From Schistosoma mansoni (Eukaryota; Platyhelminthes; Trematoda; Strigeidida; Schistosomatidae), in assembly GCF_000237925.1 (NCBI RefSeq), contig NC_031495.1, positions 56,462,108-56,526,107 on the forward strand: DNA of 64,000 bases, in the 5' to 3' direction. The stretch's first letter is position 1; every line of letters starts with the position of its first letter. This document shows positions 25,311 to 37,011 of the stretch, in pieces. Position numbers and translations under genes: made by a program. The notes under the pieces are model-generated. The model did not search any database. It was not told the origin of the DNA and saw only the letters and a program-made list of their open reading frames with translations.

Positions 25311-27868
25311 ACACCGCGAGTTTACCGAATAAAATGGATGAGCTATATGAACTCAGTAATGCTAATAATGCTCATGTGATAGGAATATCTGAACGTTGGA
25401 TATCTTCTCAGTTTACAGACCAGAAGATAGCAATACCTAGAAAGTCTTTGTTTCGTAATGACAGGAAAACAGGAATAAGGGGTAGAGTAGCCTTATACAT
25501 ACGATCATGCCTGGAGGTACACCAACTTCACATCCAAGAGTTTCTCAATCTTGATAAATCCGTATTGTGCTCAGTAAGATTGTCTATCACCTCGAGGTGT
25601 CTAGTTGGAGTCATCTACAGGAAGTCCACTGTTAAAATCGAGTACGACGATCGTATGCTGGAGGGATTGTCCCGCTTCACTCGTTTCGGATTCACTTATA
25701 TCCTGATTCTAGGAGAGTTCAATCTTCCTAAAGTCAACTTCGCGGAACATATGTATTTTGGAGGTGAAAACTCAAAGCTCGGTTCTTCAACCTCATTGGG
25801 GATCTGGGATTATTCAAAAATATGAAGTGGGCAACTCGTTGGAGAAACAGTCATACGCCGTCGTACTTATATTGGGTATTTACAAGTGAAAAATTCCTAG
25901 TTGAAAACCTCTCAATCCTGGGTCCTCCAGGGAAAAGCGATCACGCCATTACATCCTTCAGCTTTGCAAGCAAAAATGAGTGAGCCAAGATATCTCACCA
26001 ACAACAGACGTTGGAATTTCAAACTATTGAATTTGTCAGCTTTACAGAATTATCTACAACAGGTGTATTGGGATGTTCATCCTCATCTTGAAGTGAATGC
26101 TCACTGGGATTTCTTACTGCACACGATCTTATGTACTACAGGGCAGTCTGTTCGGCGAACGGCCTTCAAAATCTACAAGCAACCTACAGTCATCAAGAAC
26201 CACATTGTTCTTCTGCTAGGCCACCAAAGGCACTGTTGGGCTGAATACAAACGAACTGATCACAACGGCGCGTATGAGCAATACAAACATATAAGGAACA
26301 TATGCACAAAGGCAATAAGAGAAGACGGGCTTTAGTACCAGACCAAGCTTATCGATAAATTTGTCTCCAATCCGAAAAACTTATTCGATTACTCAGCTTC
26401 TCTTCTATAAGATCCAAACCTAAATTCCAATAGGTCTGGATGTGGTTGAATAACGATAGTAAAAGTTTAGCAACTCGTTTCAACCGAAGTCAGAACAAGG
26501 TGTTTTAGAGTAATAACGGTTCTAAATTTCATCATATATACAAATGTACAAATTTACCTAAACAAATATTACCACCCGGTTATTCAACCAACAATTGATA
26601 CCAAAATATTCAATCTAAATTACAATGAATAGCAAAGTGGTAAGAAATATATGAAAGATTACCAAAAACACCAAAAGGTGAGAGTCATTCTATCCTTTCT
26701 GGATAGATCAGGTAAGATTCCGTTTGAGCGGCTGTTTTATAACATAAAGTGTCTCAAAAGTGCTCCAAATTACAACCAAAAATGCACGATTCCAGTCCAA
26801 ATCAATTCGCACAATCAAAGAGCGAGCAGTCAATATGAAAGCCGCCAGAATAATAACAATTAAAGCAAACTAAATACAGTTCAGTAAGGAACATAGAGAC
26901 TCAATAAAAACGATAAGAAAAACCAAGAAAATTAAACGTTACAGTCTTAATTAACATCAAAAAAGTTAACAATATATACAAATAAAGAAACCACAAGGAA
27001 GAAATCACAAATATATGCATGGAGGGATTTTCACTTTCAAAATGGATCCAACACTTCGACGAGCCAAAACTGGAGTTTCCCAGCTGCTAGGTCCTAATGG
27101 TCCGACCAATAACGACGGTGACGCCGCTAGCCTTCTGGCTGAACAGTACTCTCGGACATTTCAACTGACCCGCACTAACTATATTGATGAAAGCTTCTTC
27201 CGCGACTGTACAGGACTTTCCAAAGCAAACCTGAGCTCTGACTTAATGAACCGGAATGTGCAGCACCTAAATGACACTTTCCGGGCGTGGATATGGTCCA
27301 TTGTGCTATACTGAGGGAAGCACCTTCGAATGCGTTCCGAGCAAATCTTGCACTGGTAACGTTAAAGCACATCTTCGGCCAGTTTGATGGAAGAACTTTC
27401 AAAGCAGTCTTCGACAGTTTTATTCGTCTCCATTCAGAGTACGGAAATATAGTATTTCCTCCCTCACTCCAAAAGGATTAGGACACTCTGAAACATATCC
27501 AACGGCGAGCCACAAAATCAGTTCGGGTAATCAAATTCAAGTCTTATGAAGAGTGCCTCCAATCACTGAATCCTTACCCATTAGAGTACAGGTGCCTTAG
27601 AGATAACCTTCTAATGGCTTACAACATCCTAAGTACTTCTACACATCTCCTTAAACATCTACTTAAGCTTAGTCGCACCACAAATCTTATGGGTAACACC
27701 CAGAAACTGGAGAGACAACACAGCAGAACGGACTATAGACACAACACCTACTCCTTAAGAGTAGTTAAATGCTGGAATTCGCTGCCGGCTAAACTAGTCA
27801 AAACAACAGTTTTTAGGAGTCCCTTAGAAGAAAAACTGACATATTCTTAAGGACTGAGGATAGTATCC
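25311..27868 (+). mobile_element. CR1-like LINE, endonuclease to 3' end
   Basis: Continues the LINE interrupted at 20932. The endonuclease is at 25311-25825: SLPNKMDEL, VIGISERW, VGVIYR, ILGEFNLP. A linker follows at 25901-26335 (WNFKLLNLSALQNYL). After about 600 bp of AT-rich, LINE-unlike sequence (26400-27000) come an RT approach segment (27015-27270, LAEQYSRTFQLT) and the C-terminal region (27290-27850, ending RVVKCWNSLPAKLV). The central RT catalytic blocks are missing, so the copy is dead. It ends near 27868. Confidence 0.75.
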
Positions 27869-27883
27869 TACCATGATTTGCCG

Positions 27884-27921
27884 TGAAGATACGACCAGTA
27901 TTCTATTTACAACTATCTACC
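27884..27921 (-). mobile_element. Start of a gypsy LTR cut by the assembly gap
   Basis: The 38 bases before the gap resemble the low-coordinate end of the 325-bp gypsy LTR (TGAAGATAC..., ...CAACTATCTACC), in the same orientation as the element at 30784-35972. The rest is lost in the N run. Confidence 0.6.
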
Positions 27922-28121
27922 NNNNNNNNNNNNNNNNNNNNNNNNNNNNNNNNNNNNNNNNNNNNNNNNNNNNNNNNNNNNNNNNNNNNNNNNNNNNNNN
28001 NNNNNNNNNNNNNNNNNNNNNNNNNNNNNNNNNNNNNNNNNNNNNNNNNNNNNNNNNNNNNNNNNNNNNNNNNNNNNNNNNNNNNNNNNNNNNNNNNNNN
28101 NNNNNNNNNNNNNNNNNNNNN
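27922..28121. other. Assembly gap, 200 N
   Basis: Exactly 200 N, a placeholder length. The true length and orientation of what follows are not known. Frames that appear to cross it are meaningless. Confidence 0.99.
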
Positions 28122-30414
28122 TGTAATTTAGATTGAATATTTTGGTATCAATTGTTGGTTGAATAACCGGGTGGTAATATTTGTTTAGGTAAATTTGTAC
28201 ATTTGTATATATGATGAAATTTAGAACCGTTATTACTCTAAAACACCTTGTTCTGACTTCGGTTGAAACGAGTTGCTAAACTTTTACTATCGTTATTCAA
28301 CCACATCCAGACCTATTGGAATTTAGGTTTGGATCTTATAGAAGAGAAGCTGAGTAATCGAATAAGTTTTTCGGATTGGAGACAAATTTATCGATAAGCT
28401 TGGTCTGGTACTAAAGCCCGTCTTCTCTTATTGCCTTTGTGCATATGTTCCTTATATGTTTGTATTGCTCATACGCGCCGTTGTGATCAGTTCGTTTGTA
28501 TTCAGCCCAACAGTGCCTTTGGTGGCCTAGCAGAAGAACAATGTGGTTCTTGATGACTGTAGGTTGCTTGTAGATTTTGAAGGCCGTTCGCCGAACAGAC
28601 TGCCCTGTAGTACATAAGATCGTGTGCAGTAAGAAATCCCAGTGAGCATTCACTTCAAGATGAGGATGAACATCCCAATACACCTGTTGTAGATAATTCT
28701 GTAAAGCTGACAAATTCAATAGTTTGAAATTCCAACGTCTGTTGTTGGTGAGATATCTTGGCTCACTCATTTTTGCTTGCAAAGCTGAAGGATGTAATGG
28801 CGTGATCGCTTTTCCCTGGAGGACCCAGGATTGAGAGGTTTTCAACTAGGAATTTTTCACTTGTAAATACCCAATATAAGTACGACGGCGTATGACTGTT
28901 TCTCCAACGAGTTGCCCACTTCATATTTTTGAATAATCCCAGATCCCCAATGAGGTTGAAGAACCGAGCTTTGAGTTTTCACCTCCAAAATACATATGTT
29001 CCGCGAAGTTGACTTTAGGAAGATTGAACTCTCCTAGAATCAGGATATAAGTGAATCCGAAACGAGTGAAGCGGGACAATCCCTCCAGCATACGATCGTC
29101 GTACTCGATTTTAACAGTGGACTTCCTGTAGATGACTCCAACTAGACACCTCGAGGTGATAGACAATCTTACTGAGCACAATACGGATTTATCAAGATTG
29201 AGAAACTCTTGGATGTGAAGTTGGTGTACCTCCAGGCATGATCGTATGTATAAGGCTACTCTACCCCTTATTCCTGTTTTCCTGTCATTACGAAACAAAG
29301 ACTTTCTAGGTATTGCTATCTTCTGGTCTGTAAACTGAGAAGATATCCAACGTTCAGATATTCCTATCACATGAGCATTATTAGCATTACTGAGTTCATA
29401 TAGCTCATCCATTTTATTCGGTAAACTCGCGGTGTTCATATGTAGGATTTATTTTGTCCTATAGATATACTATTAAAACTGTAAACGCGATACTGGCGAT
29501 CCTAGAGTCTATGTGAAAGCTATAGTCAGAACAAGGACAACTTGGCTTTAAACTTTATCTGTTTCTAAATATAAAAACAATCAGATTAGTACAATAATTA
29601 AAGAATTACAGTCATTAAGTGAAACTCACAAACATACCGACCAGTATTGCGTGTCTTATTAAAATGAATAAAATTTATGAGTCACACTAATATAATAGGA
29701 TAATAATGTCTTTCAATTGGTAAGTCACATGCAACAGGGATAGTTTACAGACATATCAGACCAGGTTGACGTGGCGGGAGCTTAAGCAACAATTTGATTA
29801 GTTAGTTATGGACATAACTAACATTCCCCCCCAAGCGGACACCACGTCCAGGCTTCATTACTGTCGCGTCTATATAAGCGGCTTCTCCAAATAGACAGGT
29901 TCCGTATATACCGGTTGATCTCTTCGGTTTCTGTCTTCAGTCGAACTGTTCTGATTCGTCCATCTGGACCATAATTGACCTGTCTAACTATAGCTTTCGG
30001 CCACAGATTTCTCGGTGAGCCAGTATTGTTTACTAACACCGAATCTCCCGGTTGTCGATTCTTTCTCATATTCGACCACTCAGGTCTCGCCAGAAGGGTT
30101 GTTAGGTACCCCTTTAACCACCTGTTCCGAAATAGGTTGGTTAGTTGTTGCACTCCCTTTCTTCTGTTATATAAGCACGTTTTACTCATCTGCGCTTTTT
30201 CGAGGGACACACCTCTATGAACTAACAACAACTTACTTGATGAGAATATATCCAAATTATCACAGTCATTAACTAGCTTTACAAATAGTCGATTGTTCAT
30301 TATCCCTTCAATCTCTATTAAAAACATCTCCAAAGACTCGTCCGTCAATATCTTTTGAAACAGTAGTGATTGTAGAATCCCTCTTATTGACTTTATGATG
30401 CCTTCCCATACACT
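28122..30414 (-). repeat. Inverted near-identical copy of 24332-26624 (LINE plus BEL 3' part)
   Basis: Every position here matches the reverse complement of 54746 minus that coordinate, without an indel that I can find, over about 2.29 kb. It contains the LINE endonuclease region (29436-28411), the BEL LTR (29823-29441) and the BEL integrase tail (30348-29824). Base differences from the other arm are very few: one changed residue in the integrase-tail frame and two or three bases near the outer edge. It begins exactly at the gap and ends at a junction with gypsy gag sequence at about 30415. Confidence 0.9.
29441..29823 (-). repeat. BEL/Pao LTR, third copy
   Basis: 383 bp, the reverse complement of the 3' LTR at 24923-25305. 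It shares the base that distinguishes that LTR from the 5' LTR, so this copy came from the 3' LTR. Confidence 0.9.
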
Positions 30415-30783
30415 ACTTGTTAAGTTCGCGCGGTAACGCCTTAACGACCGCGAGGAATCGCGTGCACGAGTCCGTGATTCCGTGCTCGCAAAATTCAGCT
30501 TCTGTGTAGCAGAACCAAGATTTGATATTGTCAGGCCAAAAAGGCGTTAACTGAATCGAAGGTGGGGGAATAGTCTTTAACTTAAATAATTTTGGTGTCT
30601 GTTCCGTCATAGTAATAAAAAGAACGAAAAATATTTAATTAAAATATATCCGGAAATACTCGAGAAAAAGAGGTATATCACAATATATAAAAATCAAATA
30701 AAGAATAACAATGAATAATGATATTCCAAAAAGGAACAGACAGTTTATGCTCTTGGTGTACCGGATCACGTCAGGTTCACTAC
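30415..30783 (-). mobile_element. Gypsy leader and gag start, partial second copy
   Basis: Nearly identical to 35279-35647: the primer-binding region, leader and the first codons of gag (MTEQTPKLFKLKT). It lies directly beyond the downstream LTR of the element at 30784-35972, making a tandem LTR-interior-LTR-interior layout. It is cut off at 30415 by the inverted arm. Confidence 0.85.
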
Positions 30784-33700
30784 TGAAGATACAACTAGCA
30801 TTCTAATTTTACAACTATCTACCAGTAACACCTATATTCGAAGCGTTCCCCAACCAGTTGAAATCAGGAGTCAGATGTGAAGAGATCGGAAAGATATATT
30901 TGATACGTTATCAATATATCGAGAAGCGTTTGCTCTAGTCTGGCTAGTGAACGTAGGAGCTGTTTCCCACGCTAAGTCGAAACGTGATCTGGTGCGGATG
31001 CATGACCGAAAGCCTTCAGTTAAACAAGTCCACTTAAAACAATGTGGTCAGTATCCAATGTCGAACACTTAGAAAGCTATTGATTTTGGGGAATTGTTTA
31101 CAGCTACAGATCACTCCCCCCCCCTAGTGAGGTAGTGATGAACCTACGACGTGGCCAGTCAGAAGTTTAAACCCAACGAGTTTGTCGTTGGTAAACACTC
31201 CTCTGATAGCTTGCTATGTTTAGCAGCGTCTGGTCGTCTTTCTTTACTATAAAGAGCCATGAAATACAATATAGTAATCGTAAAACGAAGTACAATCGAA
31301 AATCTCAGTTCTATGTAAACTTCATCGTTCTCTTCCAGCTGTTCTGGAAAAGAAAAAAAAGAACGTGTGAGTGCATGTCGAAATACACGTACTTGCGTAA
31401 GGACACAAGGTGAGCGGAGAAAAACTATTTAAACTAATACGCCTGTGACAGCGTAAAAGCGACTGTAAAAAATTGTTTTTTTGTTTCTTTTATATAAAAA
31501 AATGTATACGCTCATAAAGAAAAAAATTTTTTTCTGGGATAAGTATATGAAAATGGCATATTGAAAAAATTCTTTTTCTTTTTTATAATTAATGCAAAGG
31601 AAATTCCAGATAAAGTTTGTGTCCTACGTGCAATAGTCGTTTAGATGTTCTGGAAATCTTACTGTTCTTCCATAACGCGTTGTCTTAAGTCTATTTTTCG
31701 ACGTTGACGAAGTATCGGCTGTTGTGTGGGGTACTACAAGTGTAGGAGCCGTGTCATTCGAATGTACTGAAGGAAAATCGACGTAGCTAGGGTTTCCTTC
31801 TAAGTACGCTGCCTTTAGGAGATCGATACTGATGCTATCGTTAGACCAATGTGCCAATGTAACCAGTACTTAGGTTCGCGTTGAAGAACTTTGAAGGGTC
31901 CTTCGTATGCTTATTCGAGAGATCGTCGATGTGAGTCTCGACGAACGAAGACATGTGTACTATGTCGTAAGTCAAGTTGAATGAAAACATCAGTTGATTG
32001 CGGTCGAGTGTAATCAGGTTTAACTGAACGCATTGCGTTTGTATGCCTGCTCATGTAAGAGTTTAGATCCATGTTCATTGAAGAAGACGGAGGATCCACG
32101 AGTTCTCCTGCAAGTCGGAGTGTCGTTCCATGAACGACTTGAGCTGCAGTGTATCCAATGTCAGCCTTCACTTCATCGCGGATACCTAGCAAGACGAGTG
32201 GAAGAGCGTCTGTCCACTGTGAAACGTTTGTAGCTGATAGTGAAGCTTTTAGTTGTCGATGAAAACGTTCTACCAAACCGTTTGCTTGTGGGTGGTAGGC
32301 GGTCGTTCGGAAGCGAGTGATTTCTAATAATGTGGTCAGACAACGGAAAAGTCCAGATTCGAACTGACGCCCGCGGTCTGTAGTGATGATTGAAGGGCAG
32401 CCAAACTTTGCTACCCATCATTCGACGAAGGCGCGGGCCACTGTTTCAGCAATAATGTCCTTAATAGGTACTGCTTCTGGCCATCGAGTGGGACGGTCTA
32501 CGCAGGTTAAAAGATATGAGTATCCATTTGAATCTGGTAAAGGTCCCACCAAATCTAGATGAACATGGTCGAAACTAGCATCAGAAGTTCTGAACAAGCT
32601 TAAGGGACATTTGTTGTGTTTGATTACCTTAGAATTTCGGCAGCTTACACAGGAGTGTGCCCACTCCCTCACATCTTTATTTATGCCAGGCCAGCAAAAC
32701 CGTTGTGCTATAAGCTTGATGGATGCACGCACACCTGGATGAGAAAGATTGTGCAACGTATTGAAGACGTTGCGTCGATAATGTTTTGGTACGATTGGAC
32801 GATCCCTACCTGTAAATGTGTCACATAGTAAGGTTTCCTTACCTGCTCCCATCTGCTTAATACGTACTTTTAAAGTTTTCGAGGGTAACTCGTGCTGAAG
32901 ATCGGTGTCTTCTTTTTGAAGCTGAGCGAGTTTAAGAAGGTCGATTCCTTGGAAACTGTTCAAGGAAGTTATGCAACTACATTGTTTGGTCCAGAAATGT
33001 GTTGTATATCTGAAGTAAACTGCGAAATATAGTCCAGTTGTCGCGACTCTTGCGGCGAGTACTTGTCTGAAGATGGACTTAAAGAAAAGGTATGAGGTTT
33101 ATGATCGGTAAAAAGCGTGAATTCTCTTCCTTCGATGGAATGTTGGAAATGCCGTACAGCACAATACATAGCTAGGAGTTCCCTACCGAAAGTGCTGTAC
33201 CTAGATTCAGCGTCTAGCAACCGTCTCGAGAAAAATCCTAAAGGTTGCCAAGAGTGGTTAACCCATTGTTGTAAGACTCCTCCGATTGCTGAGTCGGATG
33301 CGTCTACGGCGATACTAATGGGAGCTTGAGTTTCTTGATGTGCTAGCAAGGTTGCCTTTGCAATAGGTTCCTTAATTGTGGAGAATGCTTTTTGCGCGAT
33401 GCCGTCCAAACTAATTGATTTTGCATTTCCACGAAGTTGGTCGGTTAGTGGTTTCATGAGGCATGCGCATTTAGGTATGAACCGTCTGTAGAAACTTACA
33501 AGGCCGTTGAAATTTCGCAATTGTTTAATCGTGGTCGGATCTGGGTAATCCAGAATGGCCGCCACTTTGCTTCTAAGGGGTCGGATGCCTCGAGCATCAA
33601 TGGTGTGTCCTAAGAAGTCTAAAGAGTTTGTTCCGATTTGGCATTTCTGAATGTTGACAGTAATGCCGTGTCTTTGGAGTCGTTCGAAAACAATGTCCAG

Positions 33701-35972
33701 ATGGTGGAGATGTGATTCTCTGACCGGACTTGCTATTAGACAGTCGTCAACATACGCATGTACGAAGTTGAGACCTCGGAAGACATCATCGTAAGAATTC
33801 GTAGAAGCCGAAAGGAGTGATGATGGTGGTTTTCGGAATGTCGTCAGTTGCCATAGGTATTTGGTTGTAAGCTTTAACCAAGTCGATTTTCGAAAAGACG
33901 GTTGTATCTTTCAAGGTAGCTGTCAAATCGTGAATGTGGGGCAACGGGTAACGATCGGGAATGGTTTTAGCATTCAGACGCCGATAATCACCAGTTGGAC
34001 GCCAATCATTGCTGTCCTTTTTAGGGACCATGTGCAAGGGCGATGACCATGGGCTATTTGACGGTTGAATTATTCCTAAGTCTATCATGTGGTCGAATTC
34101 GTTCTTAGCTAACCTAAGCTTTTCGGGAGCCAGTCGTCGTGCTTTTGAGAATACAGGTGGTCTTGTAGTCGAGATGTGATGTGTAACATTGTTGGTTACA
34201 CAAGGCGATTTCGGTTGTGGTTGATATATCCCTGAGTATTTATCAAGTAATGGTTGATGGAATAGGTCTATGGTGTGCTTAATTGTGACTGGAGATAGCC
34301 TGCAACCAGAAAGAGGAGTTACGCAAACAGATAACTTAGTGTTTCCGTCTATTAACGTTCGTGAGCGTGTGTCGGTGAGCAGATTGTGGTATTGTAGCAG
34401 GTCTATACCAATGATTGGCATAGACACATCTGCAACAACAAAAATCCAGTGTATGGGTTTGCGTAAACCCACGTTAAGGTAAACGTACCTTTTACCATAC
34501 GTAGCGATCGGTTTTCCATTCGCCGCCTGTAAGCTTAAAACAGACTCGTGAAGTCTGTCGTTGGAATTTGCGGGAAGAACACTAACTTCTGGGCCGGTGT
34601 CGACGAGGTAACGAACCTTCGTTTTCACATTTGTGACGTATAAATGACGGCTGTGTTCGCCGGCCACGGTTGCCGTTAACGCGTGCCGGCTGGGAAGTTT
34701 CCCAAGTTTTTATTTGTGTCAATCGATTGAGAGTTCGGATAATTGCAGGGTTTCTTGCAATTTCTAGAAGACTTACCATACTGGTTATGATACCAGCACC
34801 AGTCGCCTACGTGAGACACTTCTACGCGGGTTTTTTGACCGACTACGATCATTTTGAAATCTAAGATATCGTGTGAGCTTGTGACATAGTTCGGCTATGT
34901 CAGTCGGGGTCGATTGAGGTTTTTCCTTGACGGAAAAAACCTCGGCGCCAGTCGATTTGGTAATTTCTAAAATTCGATCAGCAGATGCAGCTAATTCGTC
35001 TACGGCGTCGTTTTGAAACGAGACGAGAACTGCCTGCACCTGTTCCGAGAGTTTGGATAAGAAGTGATGTTTAAATAGGCCATCGTCGAACGTTCGTTGA
35101 CCTATGACTTCTCTCATCCTTAACAACATGTCCGTCGCGGAACCATGTTGCAGGTCGATATTGTTAAGTAGTTGGTCTAACCGTTGTCGGTAGGTTAGAT
35201 CTCCGCGTTTTAGAATCGATCGTTTAAGACTTTCGTAAGGTTCGGAAACATCACTAGTAAACATACTAGGTGTTACGTACCTGTTAAGTTCGCGCGGTAA
35301 CGCCTTAACGACCACGAGGAATCGCGTGCACGAGTCCGTGATTCCGTGCTCGCAAAATTCAGCTTCTGTGTAGCAGAACCAAGATTTGATATTGTCAGGC
35401 CAAAAAGGCGTTAACTGAATCGAAGGTGGGGGAATAGTCTTTAACTTAAATAATTTTGGTGTCTGTTCCGTCATAGTAATAAAAAGAACGAAAAATATTT
35501 AATTAAAATATATCCGGAAATACTCGAGAAAAAGAGGTATATCACAATATATAAAAATCAAATAAAGAATAACAATGAATAATGATATTCCAAAAAGGAA
35601 CAGACAGTTTATGCTCTTGGTGTACCGGATCACGTCAGGTTCACTACTGAAGATACAACTAGCATTCTAATTTTACAACTATCTACCAGTAACACCTATA
35701 TTCGAAGCGTTCCCCAACCAGTTGAAATCAGGAGTCAGATGTGAAGAGATCGGAAAGATATATTTGATACGTTATCAATATATCGAGAAGCGTTTGCTCT
35801 AGTCTGGCTAGTGAACGTAGGAGCTGTTTCCCACGCTAAGTCGAAACGTGATCTGGTGCGGATGCATGACCGAAAGCCTTCAGTTAAACAAGTCCACTTA
35901 AAACAATGTGGTCAGTATCCAATGTCGAACACTTAGAAAGCTATTGATTTTGGGGAATTGTTTACAGCTACA
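30784..35972 (-). mobile_element. Boudicca/CsRn1-like Ty3/gypsy LTR retrotransposon
   Basis: About 5.2 kb on the minus strand with 325-bp LTRs at 35648-35972 and 30784-31108 that look identical, ends TG...CA. Parts in transcription order: primer-binding site of tRNA-Trp type (35645-35627), gag (35474-34785) and a CHCC box typical of the CsRn1 lineage near 34800-34740. Then come the protease with [11 protein letters not shown] (about 34605), reverse transcriptase with YVDD (about 34150-33600), RNase H (about 33300-33000) and integrase with zinc-binding and catalytic regions (about 32960-31900). A C-run on the plus strand (31111-31125) is the polypurine tract. The LTR identity points to recent insertion. 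The coding part is broken by several interruptions. Confidence 0.88.
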
Positions 35973-37011
35973 GCCGATTACCTTTTCCTCTCTCATCTTT
36001 ATCATACCTAGCTTCCTGATTAGAAGTATTAGTGATCCACTGCTACTAGAAATGTAGGTCCGTTACGCGAAAGCTTTTTCTATTCCGTCCACAACCATCT
36101 GAATCATTTGAACATATGCAAACTGGTCGACTGATAATTCTTCCCCTCAATAGCTAATATTTTTTCCCTCAGTTTCTGAAGAAAGGAAAACTGAGTTAAA
36201 CCTCTTCCTAACAGGGAGCATTCTTTTCCTATCTAGGTGGACTTCCTTATGAACAATCAAGTCACTTTTCCTGGCCAGAAAAGTTTGGAGCTTGAAGATG
36301 ACCTTTCCATATCCTCAAGGTTCAGGTTACAATGTAATTATTGTTGAGGTCGTCGTTTACTGTAGCTGGTGGCCCAGAATAGGAAGGTTAGCTCGAGTCT
36401 TTTTAAATGATGATTCCTTAGTACCACTCAGTATCTATTTGCCTCACTGTTATTCAAATAAAAATCCTTTTAAAACACAGCTATCAAGAGGCAAGCGTCA
36501 TCTTGAGAGACTCAGCTGATAGCAAGCGAATTATACTATTTCGATAAATCGTTGTGACTGAAAATCACTTAGGAGATATAAGTGTTCTACAATATTCTTA
36601 AAAAAACTATGGTACTGACAGTAGTTAGTTAAGACTTCAGTCCTAAGACAAGGGGAGCACGATTGTGCTTGGTTTCGCTGTATATTGTTTCTCATTCAAT
36701 TATCTCATCATCCTTAATAAAATATGGAGTAACTGGTTGCAGTTGCGTTTCGAACTCCACCGTTTGAACCACTTAACTAATTATTCTAAATTAGCTTGAA
36801 AATCCAGGTGATCAGTCTTCAGTAATAATGATAGGTCTATTAACCTATATTAATCCTTGAAGTTTGTAACACCGTGGAGGTCCAATCTCGTTTTGAATAT
36901 ATAGACTAAAATGATAATATCACGTGTTCTAGTAGAGAATTCCAGTAATTCACTATTCAGTTCAAGGAACGAAACTCCAGACGTAGACGATTTGATCTCG
37001 GTTTTTGAACT
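35973..37011. other. No recognisable feature
   Basis: AT-rich spacer between the gypsy LTR and the CR1 3' end. A 75-codon frame at 36292-36519 has no family resemblance I can name. Confidence 0.3.

Noticed and set aside
27873-28136. Frames crossing the N run
   Set aside because: Made of unknown residues; the gap length is a placeholder.
36292-36519. 75-codon frame between gypsy and CR1 elements
   Set aside because: No recognisable family and no flanking gene structure.
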